Source: Knoellia sp. p5-6-4 (GTDB taxonomy: Bacteria > Actinomycetota > Actinomycetes > Actinomycetales > Dermatophilaceae). From it: a stretch of 64,000 nucleotides of DNA. Position 1 is the first letter of the stretch. The number at the start of each line of letters is the position of its first letter. Position numbers and translations under genes: made by a program. The stretch lies in assembly GCF_029222705.1 (NCBI RefSeq), contig NZ_JARGZF010000002.1:558001-622000 (forward strand). Reading direction: 5' to 3'. The notes under the pieces are model-generated. The model did not search any database, had not been told where the DNA came from, and was given only the letters and a program-made list of their open reading frames with translations. This document shows positions 8,621 to 18,584 of the stretch, piece by piece.

Positions 8621-11191
8621 CTACTTCGCGGCGTGGGCCTTGAGCCCCAGGACCACGGGGTCGTGGTCGGAGGAGCGGTACGGGTCGGGACGGTGGAAGT
8701 TCGTCCCGTGGTAGTTGAAGCGGCTGTACTCCAGGGCCACCGACTCGCCGGAGTTGATGTTCCAGTGGTCGGCGCCGGTGACGAGCTCGAGCGCCGCGTC
8801 GTTGACGAGCACGTGGTCGAGCGAGCCGGACAGGCCCGAGAACGAGTAGGAGTACGAGCCCTCGTCGAACTGCACACCGGCGTTGGTGTAGCCGGCTTCG
8901 TAGAGGACGTCCATCGGGTCCTCCATGGCGTACGAGTTGTAGTCGCCCACCATGACGACCGCCTCGGTGCTCGTCTCGTCGAGGACCGTGGGCACCCAGT
9001 CACGCAGTGCCTGTGCCTGGAGGATGCGCGAGGTCACCGACGAGCCCTGGCCGTCACCGGTGTCCTGGTCGCCGGGGAACGGGCCGGCCGAGCCCTTGGA
9101 CTTGAAGTGGTTGACCACGACGAGGAACTTCTCGCCCTTGCCGTTCTTCTGCTTGAAGACCTGGGCGATCGGCTCGCGGGCGTTGCCGAAGGCCTGGCCC
9201 TCGGCGCTCTGGTCCCCGAGGGCCCGCGACTGGTCGACGCGCATGACGGACGCGGGCTTGTAGATCATCGCGTTCGTGATGACGTCCTGCTCCGAGGCCG
9301 GCGGCAGCTCGGTGGACGACGGCACGAACGCCCAGGTGCCCGCGCCCGCCTCGGTGTTGAGCGCCGTCACCAGTGAGGCGAGCGCCTCGTCGGTGGGCTC
9401 GCCGAGCGCGGCGGAGTTCTCGATCTCCATGAGGCCGACGACATCGGCGCCCAGCGCGTTGATCGCCGAGACGATCTTCTCCTGCTGGCGCTCGAAGTCC
9501 TGCGCGTCCCAGGCGCCGCGCTGGTCGCAGCCGGTGCGGACGTTGGTGCCGTCACCCGTGCGGTCGGTGTAGGGGTCGCACGCGGCGTCCTCGGTGCCGA
9601 CCGTCGTGAAGTAGTTGAGGACGTTGAAGGAGGCGACCTTGATGTCGGCCGTGCCGTGCCGGTTGACGTCGTCGCTGCGCGGCGACGTGGTGCGGGTGTT
9701 GGTGAACTCCACCGGCGAGGCCTCGTTGTCAGGGCCCACGACCTGCTCGCGCGGCTGCAGCTTCCACCCGAAGCGGTAGTCGACGACCACGGGGTCGGTG
9801 AAGGCCACCGGCGCACCGACACGCACCGGCTCGTCCTGCGAGACGTAGGCCGGGGTGAGGTCGCCGTTGGTCAGGCACGGGACCGGTCGCGGGTCGCAGA
9901 AACCCGCCGAGAAGCTGGTGGCGAGGAAGTTGGTCGACGCGCCGTCGTCGAGGGTCACCGCGCGGGCGGTGTTGTCGGCCGCGACGGCCGTCGCCTCGGG
10001 CGACCCCGGTGCGGCCACCTCGGTGGGCTGGAGGAGCGGCTTGTCACCGGCAGCGAGACCGACCTCGCCGTACTGGTTGGTGCTGTAGGTGTTGGTCACC
10101 GTGAAGTCCCCGGACGGGTGGTAGAGCATGCCCTCGAGCGACTCGCGCTCGGCGTTGCTGCCCGGCCACGGGTTCGAGACCGGGACCACGTCGTCGAACG
10201 ACTCGTCGGCGTCGACGATGTCGGCAGGAGCGGCCGTGATCTCCGTCAGGCCGTTGTACTCGCTGACCTTGCCGGTGACCTCGACGAAGTTGCCGATGAC
10301 CGCGTCGGCGTCGAGCGACCCGCTCGGCTGGAACACGAAGATGCCGTCGGAGGCTGCGGACAGGTCGCGCTCGCCTCCGGTGCCCTCGGTCTGGAGGAAG
10401 AAGCCGCGGAAGCCGCCGGTCGGGTAGGCCGCGGTGACGACGCCCTTGGTCGTCACCTCCTGGCCGGCCAGCGGCGAGGACGAGCCGGTGCCCTGGATCT
10501 CGGCGATGGCGCGCTCGGCCGGTCCGGGCGGCGGAGGCGGCGGAGGCGGCGGCGACGCGCACGCGGTCCCGCACGCCTCGGGCGTCGGCGCGCCGGCGGC
10601 GAAGTCGAGCGCGTTGTCGGGTGTGTTCTGGGTGCCCTTGCGCGCCACGGAGGTCGTGTTCGTCGTCGCGGGGGCGGCCGCGCCGCCGGCGAAGTCGTTG
10701 GCCGACCCCCAGCCGACGAAGTCCAGCACCTGGGGCAGGTCGGAGCAGGCGTCCGAGCATCCGGTCAACGCTGCCGTCGTGTTGACCAGCGCCACCTTGC
10801 CGCCGGCGCCGCCCATGGCGATGGTGCCTTGGAGGTCCGAGGGCACGTCCTGGGCGCCGGTGTTGGCGCCGGAGGCCTGGCGGACCACCAGGGTCTCGCC
10901 GGCCGGCAGCACACCCGAAAGGGCTGTGACCTGGAAGGCGCCGGTCCCGGTGGTGGAGTTGTACTGCACCGACCAGCCGTCGAGGCTGCGCGGCTCGTCG
11001 CCCACGTTGACGAGCTCGATGAAGTCGTAGCGGTAGGTCGCGCCGCTGTTGCCTCCTCCGCCGTAGACCTCGTTGATGACGACGTCGGCGGCGGCGGACG
11101 GCGCCGCCCCTGCGGGGGCGGCCGCCACCATGCCAGCGGCCAGCGCTCCTGCGCCGGCCACTGCTGCGATCTGCCTGCGATGTACGCGCAC
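8621..11191 (-). CDS. Secreted ExeM/NucH-type nuclease with lamin-tail domain
   Basis: Predicted 856-residue extracellular nuclease. Order: signal peptide (1-35, ending AGAAPSAAA); lamin-tail domain (about 38-190, VVINEVYGGGGNSGATYRYDFIELVN); a nine-proline linker near 215; an OB-like segment (about 225-330); and an endonuclease/exonuclease/phosphatase domain from about 510 to the end. That domain shows ASFNVLNYF, GLMEIEN, VVNHFKSKG, VGDYNS, SLDHVLVN and SSDHDPVV, which carry the catalytic Asn, Glu, His and Asp residues. The GTG at 11191 is chosen because GGAGG lies 7 nt upstream. Likely role: degrading extracellular DNA for phosphate or biofilm turnover. Confidence 0.9.
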   Translation of the reverse strand: MRVHRRQIAAVAGAGALAAGMVAAAPAGAAPSAAADVVINEVYGGGGNSGATYRYDFIELVNVGDEPRSLDGWSVQYNSTTGTGAFQVTALSGVLPAGETLVVRQASGANTGAQDVPSDLQGTIAMGGAGGKVALVNTTAALTGCSDACSDLPQVLDFVGWGSANDFAGGAAAPATTNTTSVARKGTQNTPDNALDFAAGAPTPEACGTACASPPPPPPPPPGPAERAIAEIQGTGSSSPLAGQEVTTKGVVTAAYPTGGFRGFFLQTEGTGGERDLSAASDGIFVFQPSGSLDADAVIGNFVEVTGKVSEYNGLTEITAAPADIVDADESFDDVVPVSNPWPGSNAERESLEGMLYHPSGDFTVTNTYSTNQYGEVGLAAGDKPLLQPTEVAAPGSPEATAVAADNTARAVTLDDGASTNFLATSFSAGFCDPRPVPCLTNGDLTPAYVSQDEPVRVGAPVAFTDPVVVDYRFGWKLQPREQVVGPDNEASPVEFTNTRTTSPRSDDVNRHGTADIKVASFNVLNYFTTVGTEDAACDPYTDRTGDGTNVRTGCDQRGAWDAQDFERQQEKIVSAINALGADVVGLMEIENSAALGEPTDEALASLVTALNTEAGAGTWAFVPSSTELPPASEQDVITNAMIYKPASVMRVDQSRALGDQSAEGQAFGNAREPIAQVFKQKNGKGEKFLVVVNHFKSKGSAGPFPGDQDTGDGQGSSVTSRILQAQALRDWVPTVLDETSTEAVVMVGDYNSYAMEDPMDVLYEAGYTNAGVQFDEGSYSYSFSGLSGSLDHVLVNDAALELVTGADHWNINSGESVALEYSRFNYHGTNFHRPDPYRSSDHDPVVLGLKAHAAK

Positions 11192-11289
11192 AGCAAGTCC
11201 TCCACACACTGAAGATCCCCAGTAGAAGCGCTGCCGGCCGCGGATGGGGGCCTGGCGCGCCCGTGCAGTAGACCACGCACACCTCGGCG

Positions 11290-11304
11290 CGGGAACCGTT
11301 CCCG
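11290..11304. promoter_or_regulatory. Palindrome CGGGAACCGTTCCCG
   Basis: Perfect 7-bp inverted repeat around one base, about 100 bp upstream of the nuclease start and just downstream of the flavoprotein gene. It could be an operator for the nuclease or part of a weak terminator. The intergenic gap (11192-11323) holds nothing else I can support. Confidence 0.3.
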
Positions 11305-11323
11305 GGGACCCGGAAGGTAAAAC

Positions 11324-12547
11324 TCAGGCAAAGTCTCGCAGCGGCACCGCGGGGTCGGCGAGGAGCGCACGGTCGACCCCTCGGCGCGCGCGGATGACGG
11401 CCTTGACGTCGTCGATGACGTCCCAGGTGTTCACCGCCATCCCTGCCACCACGCGGTCGTCACGCACCCAGAAGGCGAGGAACTCGCGGGCCGCGAGGTC
11501 ACCGCGCACCACCACCTCGTCCTCGGGTCGCCCGAGCCCGATGTACTCCATCCCGAGGTCGTACTGGTCGGTGTAGAAGTACGGCAGCTCGTCGTAGGCC
11601 CCCTCCTGGTCGAGCATGGCGGCGGCGACCGCCGCGGGCTGGTTGAGCGCCGTGGCCCAGTGCTCGACCCGCACGTGCTCGTCGAGGAAGGGCAGGAAGT
11701 GGTTGGCGACGTCGCCGACCGCGAAGACGTCGGGGTCGCTCGAGCGCCCCTGCGCGTCGACCACGATGCCGTTGTCGAGACGCAGGCCCGCGAACTCCGC
11801 GAGCTCGATGTTGGGCAGCGCGCCGATGCCGACGACGACTGCGTCGGCCGGCACGGCAGTCCCGTCGGCGAGCCGCACGCCGCGCACCTGGCCGAGCTCA
11901 CCCTCGATGGCGGCCGCCTCGACGGAGGTGCGCAGGTCGACGCCCTTCTCGCGGTGCAGGTCGGCGAAGACCGTGGCGAGCGTCGGCCCGAGCACCCGCA
12001 CCAGGGGGATGTCGAGCGCCTCCAGCACCGTGACGGAGGAGCCGGCCTCGACCGCCGCCGAGGCCGCTTCGAGCCCGATCCAGCCGCCGCCGATGCTCAC
12101 CACCCGTGCGCCGGGCCGGAAGGTGGCGCGCAGCCTTTCGCTGTCCTCGATCGTGCGCAGGTAGAGCACGCCGTCGAGCTCGGCCCCCGGCAGGTGCAGC
12201 TGGCGGGGACTGCTGCCGGTGGCGATGAGGAGCCTGTCGTAGCGCACCCGCTCGCCCGCGTCGGTGCCGATCTCGTGGTCGAGCAGGGCGAGCTCGGTGA
12301 CCCGCGTCCCGAGGTGCAGGCCCACCCGGTGCTCGCGGTACCACTCCCGCGTGTGCACGAAGGCGTCGGCAAGACCCTCACCGGTCTTGAGGTAGCCCTT
12401 GGACAGCGGCGGCCGCTCGTACGGCAGGTGCGGCTCTGCTCCGTAGAGCTCCACCGCGCCCTCGAAGCCCTTCTCGCGCAGCGCCTCCACCGCCTTGGCG
12501 CCCGCGAGACCACCGCCCACGACGACGAACGTCCTGCTGTCGGCCAT
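11324..12547 (-). CDS. Ferredoxin reductase-like FAD/NAD(P) oxidoreductase
   Basis: Predicted 407-residue flavoprotein of the rhodocoxin/putidaredoxin reductase group, which passes electrons from NAD(P)H to a ferredoxin. FAD-binding GGGLAGAKAVEALRE is at the N-terminus, followed by PYERPPLSKGYL and the ATGSSPR motif. The NAD-binding VSIGGGWIGLEAA lies near residue 150. The second FAD motif DVFAVGDVA is near 270, followed by HWATALNQ. A C-terminal reductase domain completes it. No P450 or ferredoxin gene is adjacent, so the partner is unknown. Confidence 0.88.
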   Translation of the reverse strand: MADSRTFVVVGGGLAGAKAVEALREKGFEGAVELYGAEPHLPYERPPLSKGYLKTGEGLADAFVHTREWYREHRVGLHLGTRVTELALLDHEIGTDAGERVRYDRLLIATGSSPRQLHLPGAELDGVLYLRTIEDSERLRATFRPGARVVSIGGGWIGLEAASAAVEAGSSVTVLEALDIPLVRVLGPTLATVFADLHREKGVDLRTSVEAAAIEGELGQVRGVRLADGTAVPADAVVVGIGALPNIELAEFAGLRLDNGIVVDAQGRSSDPDVFAVGDVANHFLPFLDEHVRVEHWATALNQPAAVAAAMLDQEGAYDELPYFYTDQYDLGMEYIGLGRPEDEVVVRGDLAAREFLAFWVRDDRVVAGMAVNTWDVIDDVKAVIRARRGVDRALLADPAVPLRDFA

Positions 12548-12596
12548 GCTCCAGCATCGGGCCAGCCGCCCCGGCTAGGCAACGCCTCGCCGCAAA

Positions 12597-12639
12597 GGCG
12601 ACGGGCCGGCACACCGCAGTGGTGTGCCGGCCCGTCGCC
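12597..12639. terminator. Strong terminator hairpin downstream of pnp
   Basis: Perfect 19-bp stem (GGCGACGGGCCGGCACACC and its complement) with loop GCAGT, flanked by AAA and GTTT. It lies just past the pnp stop on the minus strand and just upstream of the flavoprotein gene. Confidence 0.88.
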
Positions 12640-12654
12640 GTTTCGTGCGTGGCG

Positions 12655-15096
12655 TCAGTTCGCCGCGTCCTCCGAGGAGGCGGGGGCGCCGCCCTCGTGG
12701 GCCTCGACCAGCTGGTCGGCCTCGGGGCTGCCGGAACCCTGCTCGGCGCGGTCACCGCGGTCGCCGCGGCGACGACGGTTGCGGCTGCGGCCGCCCTCGC
12801 GACGCTCGCCGCGCTCCTCGCGGTCACCGTCATCGGCCTGGTCGCCGGAGCCGGCCGCGCCGCCCTCGCCGGCCGCAGCAGCCTCGCCGGCCGCAGCAGC
12901 CTCGCCGCCCTCGCCCTCGGCCAGGACCGCGGCGAGCGAGAGCTTGCCGCGCGGGTCGATCTCCTTGAGCTCGACCTGGACCTTCTGGCCGATCGAGAGG
13001 ACGTCCTCGACCGCGTCGATCCGCTTGCCGCCGACGAGCTTGCGCACCTCGGAGATGTGCAGCAGGCCGTCCTTGCCGGGCAGCAGCGAGATGAACGCAC
13101 CGAAGGTCGTCGTCTTCACGACGGTGCCGAGGAAGCGCTCGCCGACCTCGGGCATCTGCGGGTTGGCGATCGCGTTGATCGCCGCGCGCGCAGCCTCGGC
13201 GGACGGGCCGTCGGTGGCGCCGATGTAGACGGTGCCGTCGTCCTCGATGGAGATGTCGGCGCCGGTGTCCTCCTGGATCTGGTTGATCATCTTGCCCTTC
13301 GGGCCGATGACCTCGCCGATCTTGTCGACCGGGACCTTCACCGAGATGACGCGCGGTGCGAACGGCGACATCTCGTCCGGGGCCTCGATGGCCTCGTTCA
13401 TGACGTCGAGGATGTGCAGGCGGGCGTCACGGGCCTGGGTCAGCGCGCCGGCCAGCACCGAGGCGGGGATGCCGTCGAGCTTGGTGTCGAGCTGGATGGC
13501 CGTGACGAACTCGCGGGTGCCGGCGACCTTGAAGTCCATGTCGCCGAACGCGTCCTCGGCGCCGAGGATGTCGGTCAGCGCGGCGTACTGCGTCTCACCG
13601 TCGACCTCGTCGGACACCAGCCCCATCGCGATGCCGGCGACCGGGGCGCGCAGCGGCACACCGGCGTTGAGCAGCGAGAGGGTGGAGGCGCAGACCGAGC
13701 CCATCGAGGTGGAGCCGTTGGAGCCCAGCGCCTCGGAGACCTGGCGGATCGCGTAGGGGAACTCCTCACGCGTCGGCAGCACCGGCATGAGCGCGCGCTC
13801 GGCCAGGGCGCCGTGGCCGATCTCGCGGCGCTTCGGCGAGCCCACGCGACCGGTCTCACCGGTGGAGAACGGCGGGAAGTTGTAGTTGTGCATGTAGCGC
13901 TTGCGCGTCACCGGGGAGAGGGTGTCGAGCTGCTGCTCCATGCGCAGCATGTTCAGCGTGGTGACACCCATGATCTGGGTCTCGCCGCGCTCGAAGATCG
14001 CCGAGCCGTGCACACGCGGCAGGACCTCGACCTCGGCGCTCAGCGCGCGGATGTCGGCGAGGCCACGGCCGTCGATGCGCACCTTGTCGCGCAGGATGCG
14101 CTGGCGGATGAGCTTCTTCTGCACGGAGCGGTAGGCAGCGGAGATCTCCTTCTCGCGGCCCTCGAACTGCTCGGCGAGGGAGGCCTTGACGGCGTCCTTG
14201 ATCTCGTCGATGCGGTCCTCGCGCTCCTGCTTGCCGGCGATGGTGAGCGCCTGCGTGAGGTCACCGGACACGGCGGCCTCGACGGCGGCATACACGTCGT
14301 CCTCGTAGTCGAGGAAGATCGGGAACTCCTGGACGGGCTTGGCCGACTTGCTGGCCAGCTCGGCCTGGGCGTCGCAGAGCGCCTTGATGAACTTCTTGGA
14401 GGCCTCGAGGCCCTCGGCCACGACCTCCTCGGTCGGCGCCTGCTTGCCCTCGTTCTTCACGAGGTTCCAGGTGGCGTCGGTGGACTCGGCCTCGACCATC
14501 ATGATCGCGACGTCGTCACCGACCACGCGGCCGGCGACGACCATGTCGAAGGTCGAGCGCTCGGCGTCGGAGAAGTTCGGGAACCCGACCCACTGGCCGT
14601 CGATCAGCGCGACGCGGACGCCGCCGATCGGGCCGGAGAAGGGCAGGCCCGAGATCTGGGTCGAGGCGCTCGCGGCGTTGATGGCGAGCACGTCGTACTG
14701 GTGGTCGGGGTTGAGCGCGAGCACCGTGATGACGACCTGGACCTCGTTGCGCAGGCCCTTGGTGAAGGTCGGACGCAGCGGGCGGTCGATGAGGCGGCAG
14801 GTGAGGATCGCGTCCGTGGACGGGCGGCCCTCGCGACGGAAGAACGAGCCGGGGATCTTGCCCGCGGCGTACATGCGCTCCTCGACGTCGACCGTCAGGG
14901 GGAAGAAGTCGAAACCCTCGCGCGGGCACTTGCCTGCGGTGGTGGTGGAGAGGAGCATCGTGTCCTCGTCCAGGTAGGCGCTGACTGCGCCACCGGCCTG
15001 CTTGGCCAGGCGCCCGGTCTCGAACCGGACGGTGCGGGTGCCGAAGGAGCCGTTGTCGATCGTGGCTTCGGCGAACTGGATGTCTGGACCCTCCAT
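12655..15096 (-). CDS. pnp: Polyribonucleotide nucleotidyltransferase (PNPase)
   Basis: Predicted 813-residue 3'-5' phosphorolytic exoribonuclease of the RNA-degradation machinery. Two RNase PH domains are visible: the first has [25 protein letters not shown], the second [20 protein letters not shown] and [15 protein letters not shown] domain ([27 protein letters not shown]) and an S1 domain follow. The tail is acidic/Ala-rich, then Arg-rich ([14 protein letters not shown]), typical of actinobacterial PNPase. The ATG at 15096 has AAGGAGG just upstream; the frame is open further 5' but has no signal there. It lies downstream of rpsO, the classic rpsO-pnp pair. Confidence 0.97.
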   Translation of the reverse strand: MEGPDIQFAEATIDNGSFGTRTVRFETGRLAKQAGGAVSAYLDEDTMLLSTTTAGKCPREGFDFFPLTVDVEERMYAAGKIPGSFFRREGRPSTDAILTCRLIDRPLRPTFTKGLRNEVQVVITVLALNPDHQYDVLAINAASASTQISGLPFSGPIGGVRVALIDGQWVGFPNFSDAERSTFDMVVAGRVVGDDVAIMMVEAESTDATWNLVKNEGKQAPTEEVVAEGLEASKKFIKALCDAQAELASKSAKPVQEFPIFLDYEDDVYAAVEAAVSGDLTQALTIAGKQEREDRIDEIKDAVKASLAEQFEGREKEISAAYRSVQKKLIRQRILRDKVRIDGRGLADIRALSAEVEVLPRVHGSAIFERGETQIMGVTTLNMLRMEQQLDTLSPVTRKRYMHNYNFPPFSTGETGRVGSPKRREIGHGALAERALMPVLPTREEFPYAIRQVSEALGSNGSTSMGSVCASTLSLLNAGVPLRAPVAGIAMGLVSDEVDGETQYAALTDILGAEDAFGDMDFKVAGTREFVTAIQLDTKLDGIPASVLAGALTQARDARLHILDVMNEAIEAPDEMSPFAPRVISVKVPVDKIGEVIGPKGKMINQIQEDTGADISIEDDGTVYIGATDGPSAEAARAAINAIANPQMPEVGERFLGTVVKTTTFGAFISLLPGKDGLLHISEVRKLVGGKRIDAVEDVLSIGQKVQVELKEIDPRGKLSLAAVLAEGEGGEAAAAGEAAAAGEGGAAGSGDQADDGDREERGERREGGRSRNRRRRGDRGDRAEQGSGSPEADQLVEAHEGGAPASSEDAAN
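12868..12903. repeat. In-frame tandem 18-bp repeat in pnp tail
   Basis: The unit GCCGGCCGCAGCAGCCTC occurs twice in perfect tandem and encodes EAAAAG twice in the flexible C-terminal tail of PNPase. It is a likely slippage site giving length variation among strains. Confidence 0.7.
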
Positions 15097-15229
15097 TGGG
15101 CCCTCCTTTGTGTCTCTCAACGAGCCTCGTGCATCGTCGTTGTGCACGGGTTTTCTTCTCTGGTCATTCCTGTATGCAGTTGTCGCGGGCTGGGCCCGCC
15201 GGACCTGTGGTCCTGGTCCTCATACGAGA

Positions 15230-15263
15230 AGGAGCGGCCCGCGCGTGGTGCGGGACCGCTCCT
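15230..15263. terminator. Hairpin between rpsO and pnp
   Basis: 13-bp stem with one bulged base (AGGAGCGGCCCGC / GCGGGACCGCTCCT), 11 nt past the rpsO stop. It may be an attenuating terminator, or the processing hairpin known to link rpsO and pnp expression in other bacteria. The remaining 130 nt up to pnp holds only the pnp ribosome-binding site. Confidence 0.7.
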
Positions 15264-15274
15264 CATCGGATGTC

Positions 15275-15544
15275 TTAGCGACGCAGACCGAGGCGCTTGA
15301 TCAGCGAGCGGTAGCGCTCGATGTCGACGCTCTCGAGGTAGCGCAGCAGGCGACGACGCTGGCCGACGAGCAGCAGGAGGCCGCGGCGGCTGTGGTGGTC
15401 GTGCTTGTGCTCACGGGAGTGCTCGGTGAGGTCCTTGATCCGCTGGGTGAGCAGCGCGATCTGCACCTCGGGAGAGCCAGTGTCGCCCTCGGCGGTGGCG
15501 TACTCGGCCATGATCTTCTTCTTGACGTCAGCGCTCAGCGGCAT
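15275..15544 (-). CDS. rpsO: 30S ribosomal protein S15
   Basis: Predicted 89 residues, the full family length, with the signature [49 protein letters not shown]. It binds 16S rRNA early in assembly of the small-subunit platform. The ribosome-binding site AAGGAGAAG precedes the ATG. The 200-nt gap upstream to the divergent peptidase gene must carry the promoter; I see no convincing -35/-10 pair in it. Confidence 0.98.
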   Translation of the reverse strand: MPLSADVKKKIMAEYATAEGDTGSPEVQIALLTQRIKDLTEHSREHKHDHHSRRGLLLLVGQRRRLLRYLESVDIERYRSLIKRLGLRR

Positions 15545-15748
15545 GGGACGGCACTTCTCCTTCTGGTGATCGTTGCGCGGTGCGCCAGGGCTGGTTCACC
15601 TGGGCTCTCTGAATCCGCGGCCGGTCTACGGCAGGGATCAGGCTATCAGCGGCGGCCGAGCGGCCCTAATCGCGCGGCCAGCCGGCCACCTCGCGCTCAC
15701 GCATGGGGTCCCCCTCGGCTGCCCCAGCGTGCCCTACTGTTCCGCTTC

Positions 15749-17209
15749 GTGCAGAGAACCGAGATCGACGGCGTCCCCACCTTTTGGGAGCAGGGCCCGG
15801 AGCCCTTCACCGGATCGCTCGTCTTCGGCGTTGGCGCCCGTCACGAGACCTTCCGCACCGCGCAGGTCACGCACCTGGTCGAGCACCTCGTCATGTCGAC
15901 GATGCCCAGGTCCCACCTCGACCACAACGCGCGGGTCGAGATCGACACGACGACGTTCTACGCCACCGGCCCGCGCGAGGCCGTGGTCGACTTCCTGGAA
16001 CGGGTGTGCCGTGCGCTCGCCGACCTGCCCCTGCACCACCTGGAGCGGGAGGCCGGCGTCCTCGAGGCCGAGGAGGGCTCGTCGGAGCACCCCGCACTGT
16101 GCTGGGCGCTGGACCGACGCTTCGGTCGGTCGGGTCCGGGACTGCTCAGCTGCACCGGGCCGGGGCCGAAACGCATCACGCAGGAGCAGGTCAGCGACTT
16201 CGCGGCCCGCCACTTCGTCTGCGCCAACGCGGTGCTGGTGATGACCGGGCCGCCACCGCAAGGCTTGCGCCTGCCGCTGCCCGGCGGACCGCGCCCGCTC
16301 GAGGACGCGGGGAAAGCCTCCGCCCTTCCCCTTCCGGCGCTGGTGCGCGACGAGATCCCGCATCCCACCCTGTCGTTCACCCTCCCGCGCGAGGAGTGGA
16401 CCGGGTCGCTCGTCCGCATCCTCGCCGAGCGGGTGCTCGACGAGATCCGCCACCAGCGCGGCATCGCCAACGACGTCGACCTCGCCACGGCCCGGCTCGA
16501 TGCCGACCGGACGATCCACGCCCTCTTCACGGACGGCCACGAGGACCAGGCGGCCACCATCGCGACCACCATCTGGTCCGCCCTGAGGGACCTCGCCGAG
16601 CGCGGTCCTTCGCAGGAGGAGCTCGACCACGACCGCGACGGCTACGCGACCTACATCCACGACCCCCGGGCCTGCGTGGCCTGGCTCGAGGGCCTGGCCT
16701 ACCGGCACCTGCACGGGGAGCCGCTGCGGCTGCGTGAGGAGTCCCGCGAGCGCTTCGCCGCGGTCACCGTGGCCGACGTGCAGCGCTGGGCGCGCATGGC
16801 GCTCGACACTGCGCTGCTCGGTGTGCCGGAGGGCGTGCCGGACGATCTTGCGGACCAGCTCCCCGGGCTGTCGGACCTCACGGAGTGGGAGCGACCCTCG
16901 GATCCCCCCGTGGAGGGCGTTCGCTTCGGTCGCAAGCTGCTGGCCCTGTGCCCGCGTGACCTGTCGGTCACCGTGGGTGAGAGCGGCATCTCCCAGACGG
17001 CGCTCGGGCTCACGGTGTCGGCGCCGTGGCGCGAGGTCGTGGGCGTGGCTGCCGCGCCAGGTCTGCGTCTGGTGCTCCTGGAGGGCGGTGAGCAGTTCCT
17101 GCTGTGGCAGCGACACCTCAAGGACGCCGACCGGCTCTTCGCCCTGGTGGACGAGCGCACCCGCGACGTCTGGTTCGAGGCCAGCGAGAAGGAGATCCTC
17201 GACGACTGA
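15749..17209 (+). CDS. M16-family (pitrilysin/insulinase-like) zinc peptidase
   Basis: Predicted 486-residue protein with the inverted zinc motif HxxEH (THLVEHLVMST) near residue 45. The second zinc-ligand Glu about 75 residues later is plausible in LEREAGVLEAEE. The C-terminal half is divergent and the last 100 residues look like an added domain. M16 peptidases degrade small peptides in a clamshell dimer. A GTG start is preceded at 8 nt by TACTGT and no Shine-Dalgarno, so it may be leaderless. In many relatives an M16 gene sits downstream of pnp; here it is divergent from rpsO. Confidence 0.75.
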   Translation: MQRTEIDGVPTFWEQGPEPFTGSLVFGVGARHETFRTAQVTHLVEHLVMSTMPRSHLDHNARVEIDTTTFYATGPREAVVDFLERVCRALADLPLHHLEREAGVLEAEEGSSEHPALCWALDRRFGRSGPGLLSCTGPGPKRITQEQVSDFAARHFVCANAVLVMTGPPPQGLRLPLPGGPRPLEDAGKASALPLPALVRDEIPHPTLSFTLPREEWTGSLVRILAERVLDEIRHQRGIANDVDLATARLDADRTIHALFTDGHEDQAATIATTIWSALRDLAERGPSQEELDHDRDGYATYIHDPRACVAWLEGLAYRHLHGEPLRLREESRERFAAVTVADVQRWARMALDTALLGVPEGVPDDLADQLPGLSDLTEWERPSDPPVEGVRFGRKLLALCPRDLSVTVGESGISQTALGLTVSAPWREVVGVAAAPGLRLVLLEGGEQFLLWQRHLKDADRLFALVDERTRDVWFEASEKEILDD

Positions 17210-17245
17210 CACCCGGGTGCACGGCGTCCGCCTGTGCCTGACCAC

Positions 17246-17803
17246 CTAGCCGTTTGGTGGGTCGGGCGGCTCGTCGGCGGGCTCGAGTCCCAGCCGTTCG
17301 CGGATCTCCGCCTCCGGATGGGACCACCACGGCGCGCGGCCGTGGCGGCGGTGGAGCCGACGGTACTCGAGCTCTCGAATGGCCGGATGACCGTCCTGCG
17401 CCTCACCGGCTCCCCTGGCGAGGTCTCTGCGCTCCCGCAGGTGGTACCAGCCCTTGGCCTCGGGGCGGTCGTGGCGGGGCGAGGTGACCCGCTCGGCCGG
17501 GACGGCGTCCGGGGGAAGGACGTCGAGGTGGGCGGGAAACCGCCGACCCGCGTTGTCGCGCACGCTGTCCTCCGCAAACCCGTGCAGCTCCTCGCCCCCG
17601 GGTGCGAGCACTGCGAGCCTCAGGCCCGCGGCAGCCAGGAGGCTGCCGAACACCGCCACCCGCACATCCCGATCCCCCGACTCGATGGCCGCGATGGTCG
17701 ACTGCGCGACCCCGGACAACCGAGCCAGGTCGCGCTGGCTCAGGTCGGCAACCCTGCGGGCACGGACCAGTAGCGGTCCCGCCTCGAACGTCGGCTCCCC
17801 CAT
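17246..17803 (-). CDS. XRE-family helix-turn-helix protein
   Basis: Predicted 185-residue regulator. Residues 12-65 form an XRE HTH (LLVRARRVADLSQRDLARLSGVAQSTIAAIESGDRDVRVAVFGSLLAAAGL). The C-terminal 90 residues are Arg/His-rich (REREL-type helices, HRRHGRAPWWSHPEAEIRERLGLEP), with no known domain. The ATG at 17803 has GGGAGG upstream. No toxin or phage gene is adjacent, so its target is unknown. Confidence 0.8.
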   Translation of the reverse strand: MGEPTFEAGPLLVRARRVADLSQRDLARLSGVAQSTIAAIESGDRDVRVAVFGSLLAAAGLRLAVLAPGGEELHGFAEDSVRDNAGRRFPAHLDVLPPDAVPAERVTSPRHDRPEAKGWYHLRERRDLARGAGEAQDGHPAIRELEYRRLHRRHGRAPWWSHPEAEIRERLGLEPADEPPDPPNG

Positions 17804-17901
17804 CTCCACCTCCCTTTGTGTTCGACCCACCGTGACACCGGGCTCTGACAGCAAGGGCTGGGCCGGCCGCTCGTGCTGCCACCGAAGGGCAGCGCGCCCG
17901 T

Positions 17902-17942
17902 GCCTACGACACTGATCCGGATGTGCGATCAGCGTCGTAGGC
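17902..17942. terminator. Hairpin terminator after the lpd-acetyltransferase operon
   Basis: 16-bp stem with one mismatch (GCCTACGACACTGATC / GATCAGCGTCGTAGGC) and a 9-nt loop. It lies 40 nt past the acetyltransferase stop and 100 nt upstream of the XRE start. It could instead be an XRE operator, but length and position favour a terminator. Confidence 0.65.
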
Positions 17943-17982
17943 AGCCGAACACCTCTTGACGGCCGGCACTGCCGCCAGGCGA

Positions 17983-18567
17983 TCAGGAAGCCGACGCGGT
18001 GGCCGAGGAGGCTGCCCGCCACTGGTCGGCGCGGATGCCGTAGAACGCCAGGTCGGTCCACTCCCCCTTGAACCACGACGCCTGCTCGAACAGGCCCTCG
18101 CGCCGCATGCCGAGCCGCTCGCACAGGCGCACGGACGCGTCGTTGCGCGGTTCCACCTTGGCCCAGACGCGGTGCACGCCGAGGTCCTCGAAGGCAGCGC
18201 GCATGAGGGCGCGGGCAGCCTCCGTGGCGAAGCCGTTGCCGGCGACGTCAGGGGCGAACACCCAGCCGAGCTCGACCTGGCGGCCGTCGGCCCCGCCGAG
18301 ACCGTCGAGGTGGATGAGCACGTCGCCGACCACCCGCCCGTCGAGCTCAACCGCCAGGGTCAGAGCGGGCCGGTCGGCGTCGATGCGCCCGGCACTGGCC
18401 CGCTCGGCGACGAGGTCGGCGACCTCCTCGCGCGTCCGGGGCTCGCCCGGGATGAAGCGCACCACCTCGGCCACCGAGCGGTAGGCGAACACGTCCGCCT
18501 CGTCCCCGGGGCGGAAGCTCCGGAGGGCGAGGCGGTCGGTCGTGATGGGAAGCCGCACGCGCGGCAT
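17983..18567 (-). CDS. RimJ/RimL-type GNAT acetyltransferase
   Basis: Predicted 194-residue acetyltransferase of the RimJ/RimL group (N-terminal or small-molecule acetylation). It shows LPITTDRLALRSFRPGDEADVF at the start, the acetyl-CoA site VELGWVFAPDVAGNGFATEAARALM near residue 110, and NDASVRLCERLGMRREG near 150. The ATG at 18567 has AGGAG upstream. It starts 17 nt after the lpd stop, so the two are probably cotranscribed. Confidence 0.88.
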   Translation of the reverse strand: MPRVRLPITTDRLALRSFRPGDEADVFAYRSVAEVVRFIPGEPRTREEVADLVAERASAGRIDADRPALTLAVELDGRVVGDVLIHLDGLGGADGRQVELGWVFAPDVAGNGFATEAARALMRAAFEDLGVHRVWAKVEPRNDASVRLCERLGMRREGLFEQASWFKGEWTDLAFYGIRADQWRAASSATASAS

Positions 18568-18584
18568 ACCGGCGTCTCCTGGGT

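Noticed and set aside
12619-15300. Very long open frame on the plus strand, antisense to pnp
   Set aside because: It is the mirror of a high-GC gene: the pnp reading frame has all motifs, while the antisense translation is Arg/Gly/Val-rich with no domain.
17902-17942. Inverted repeat as an operator of the XRE gene
   Set aside because: Its length, G-C-rich stem and place just after the acetyltransferase stop fit a terminator better. An operator role cannot be excluded.
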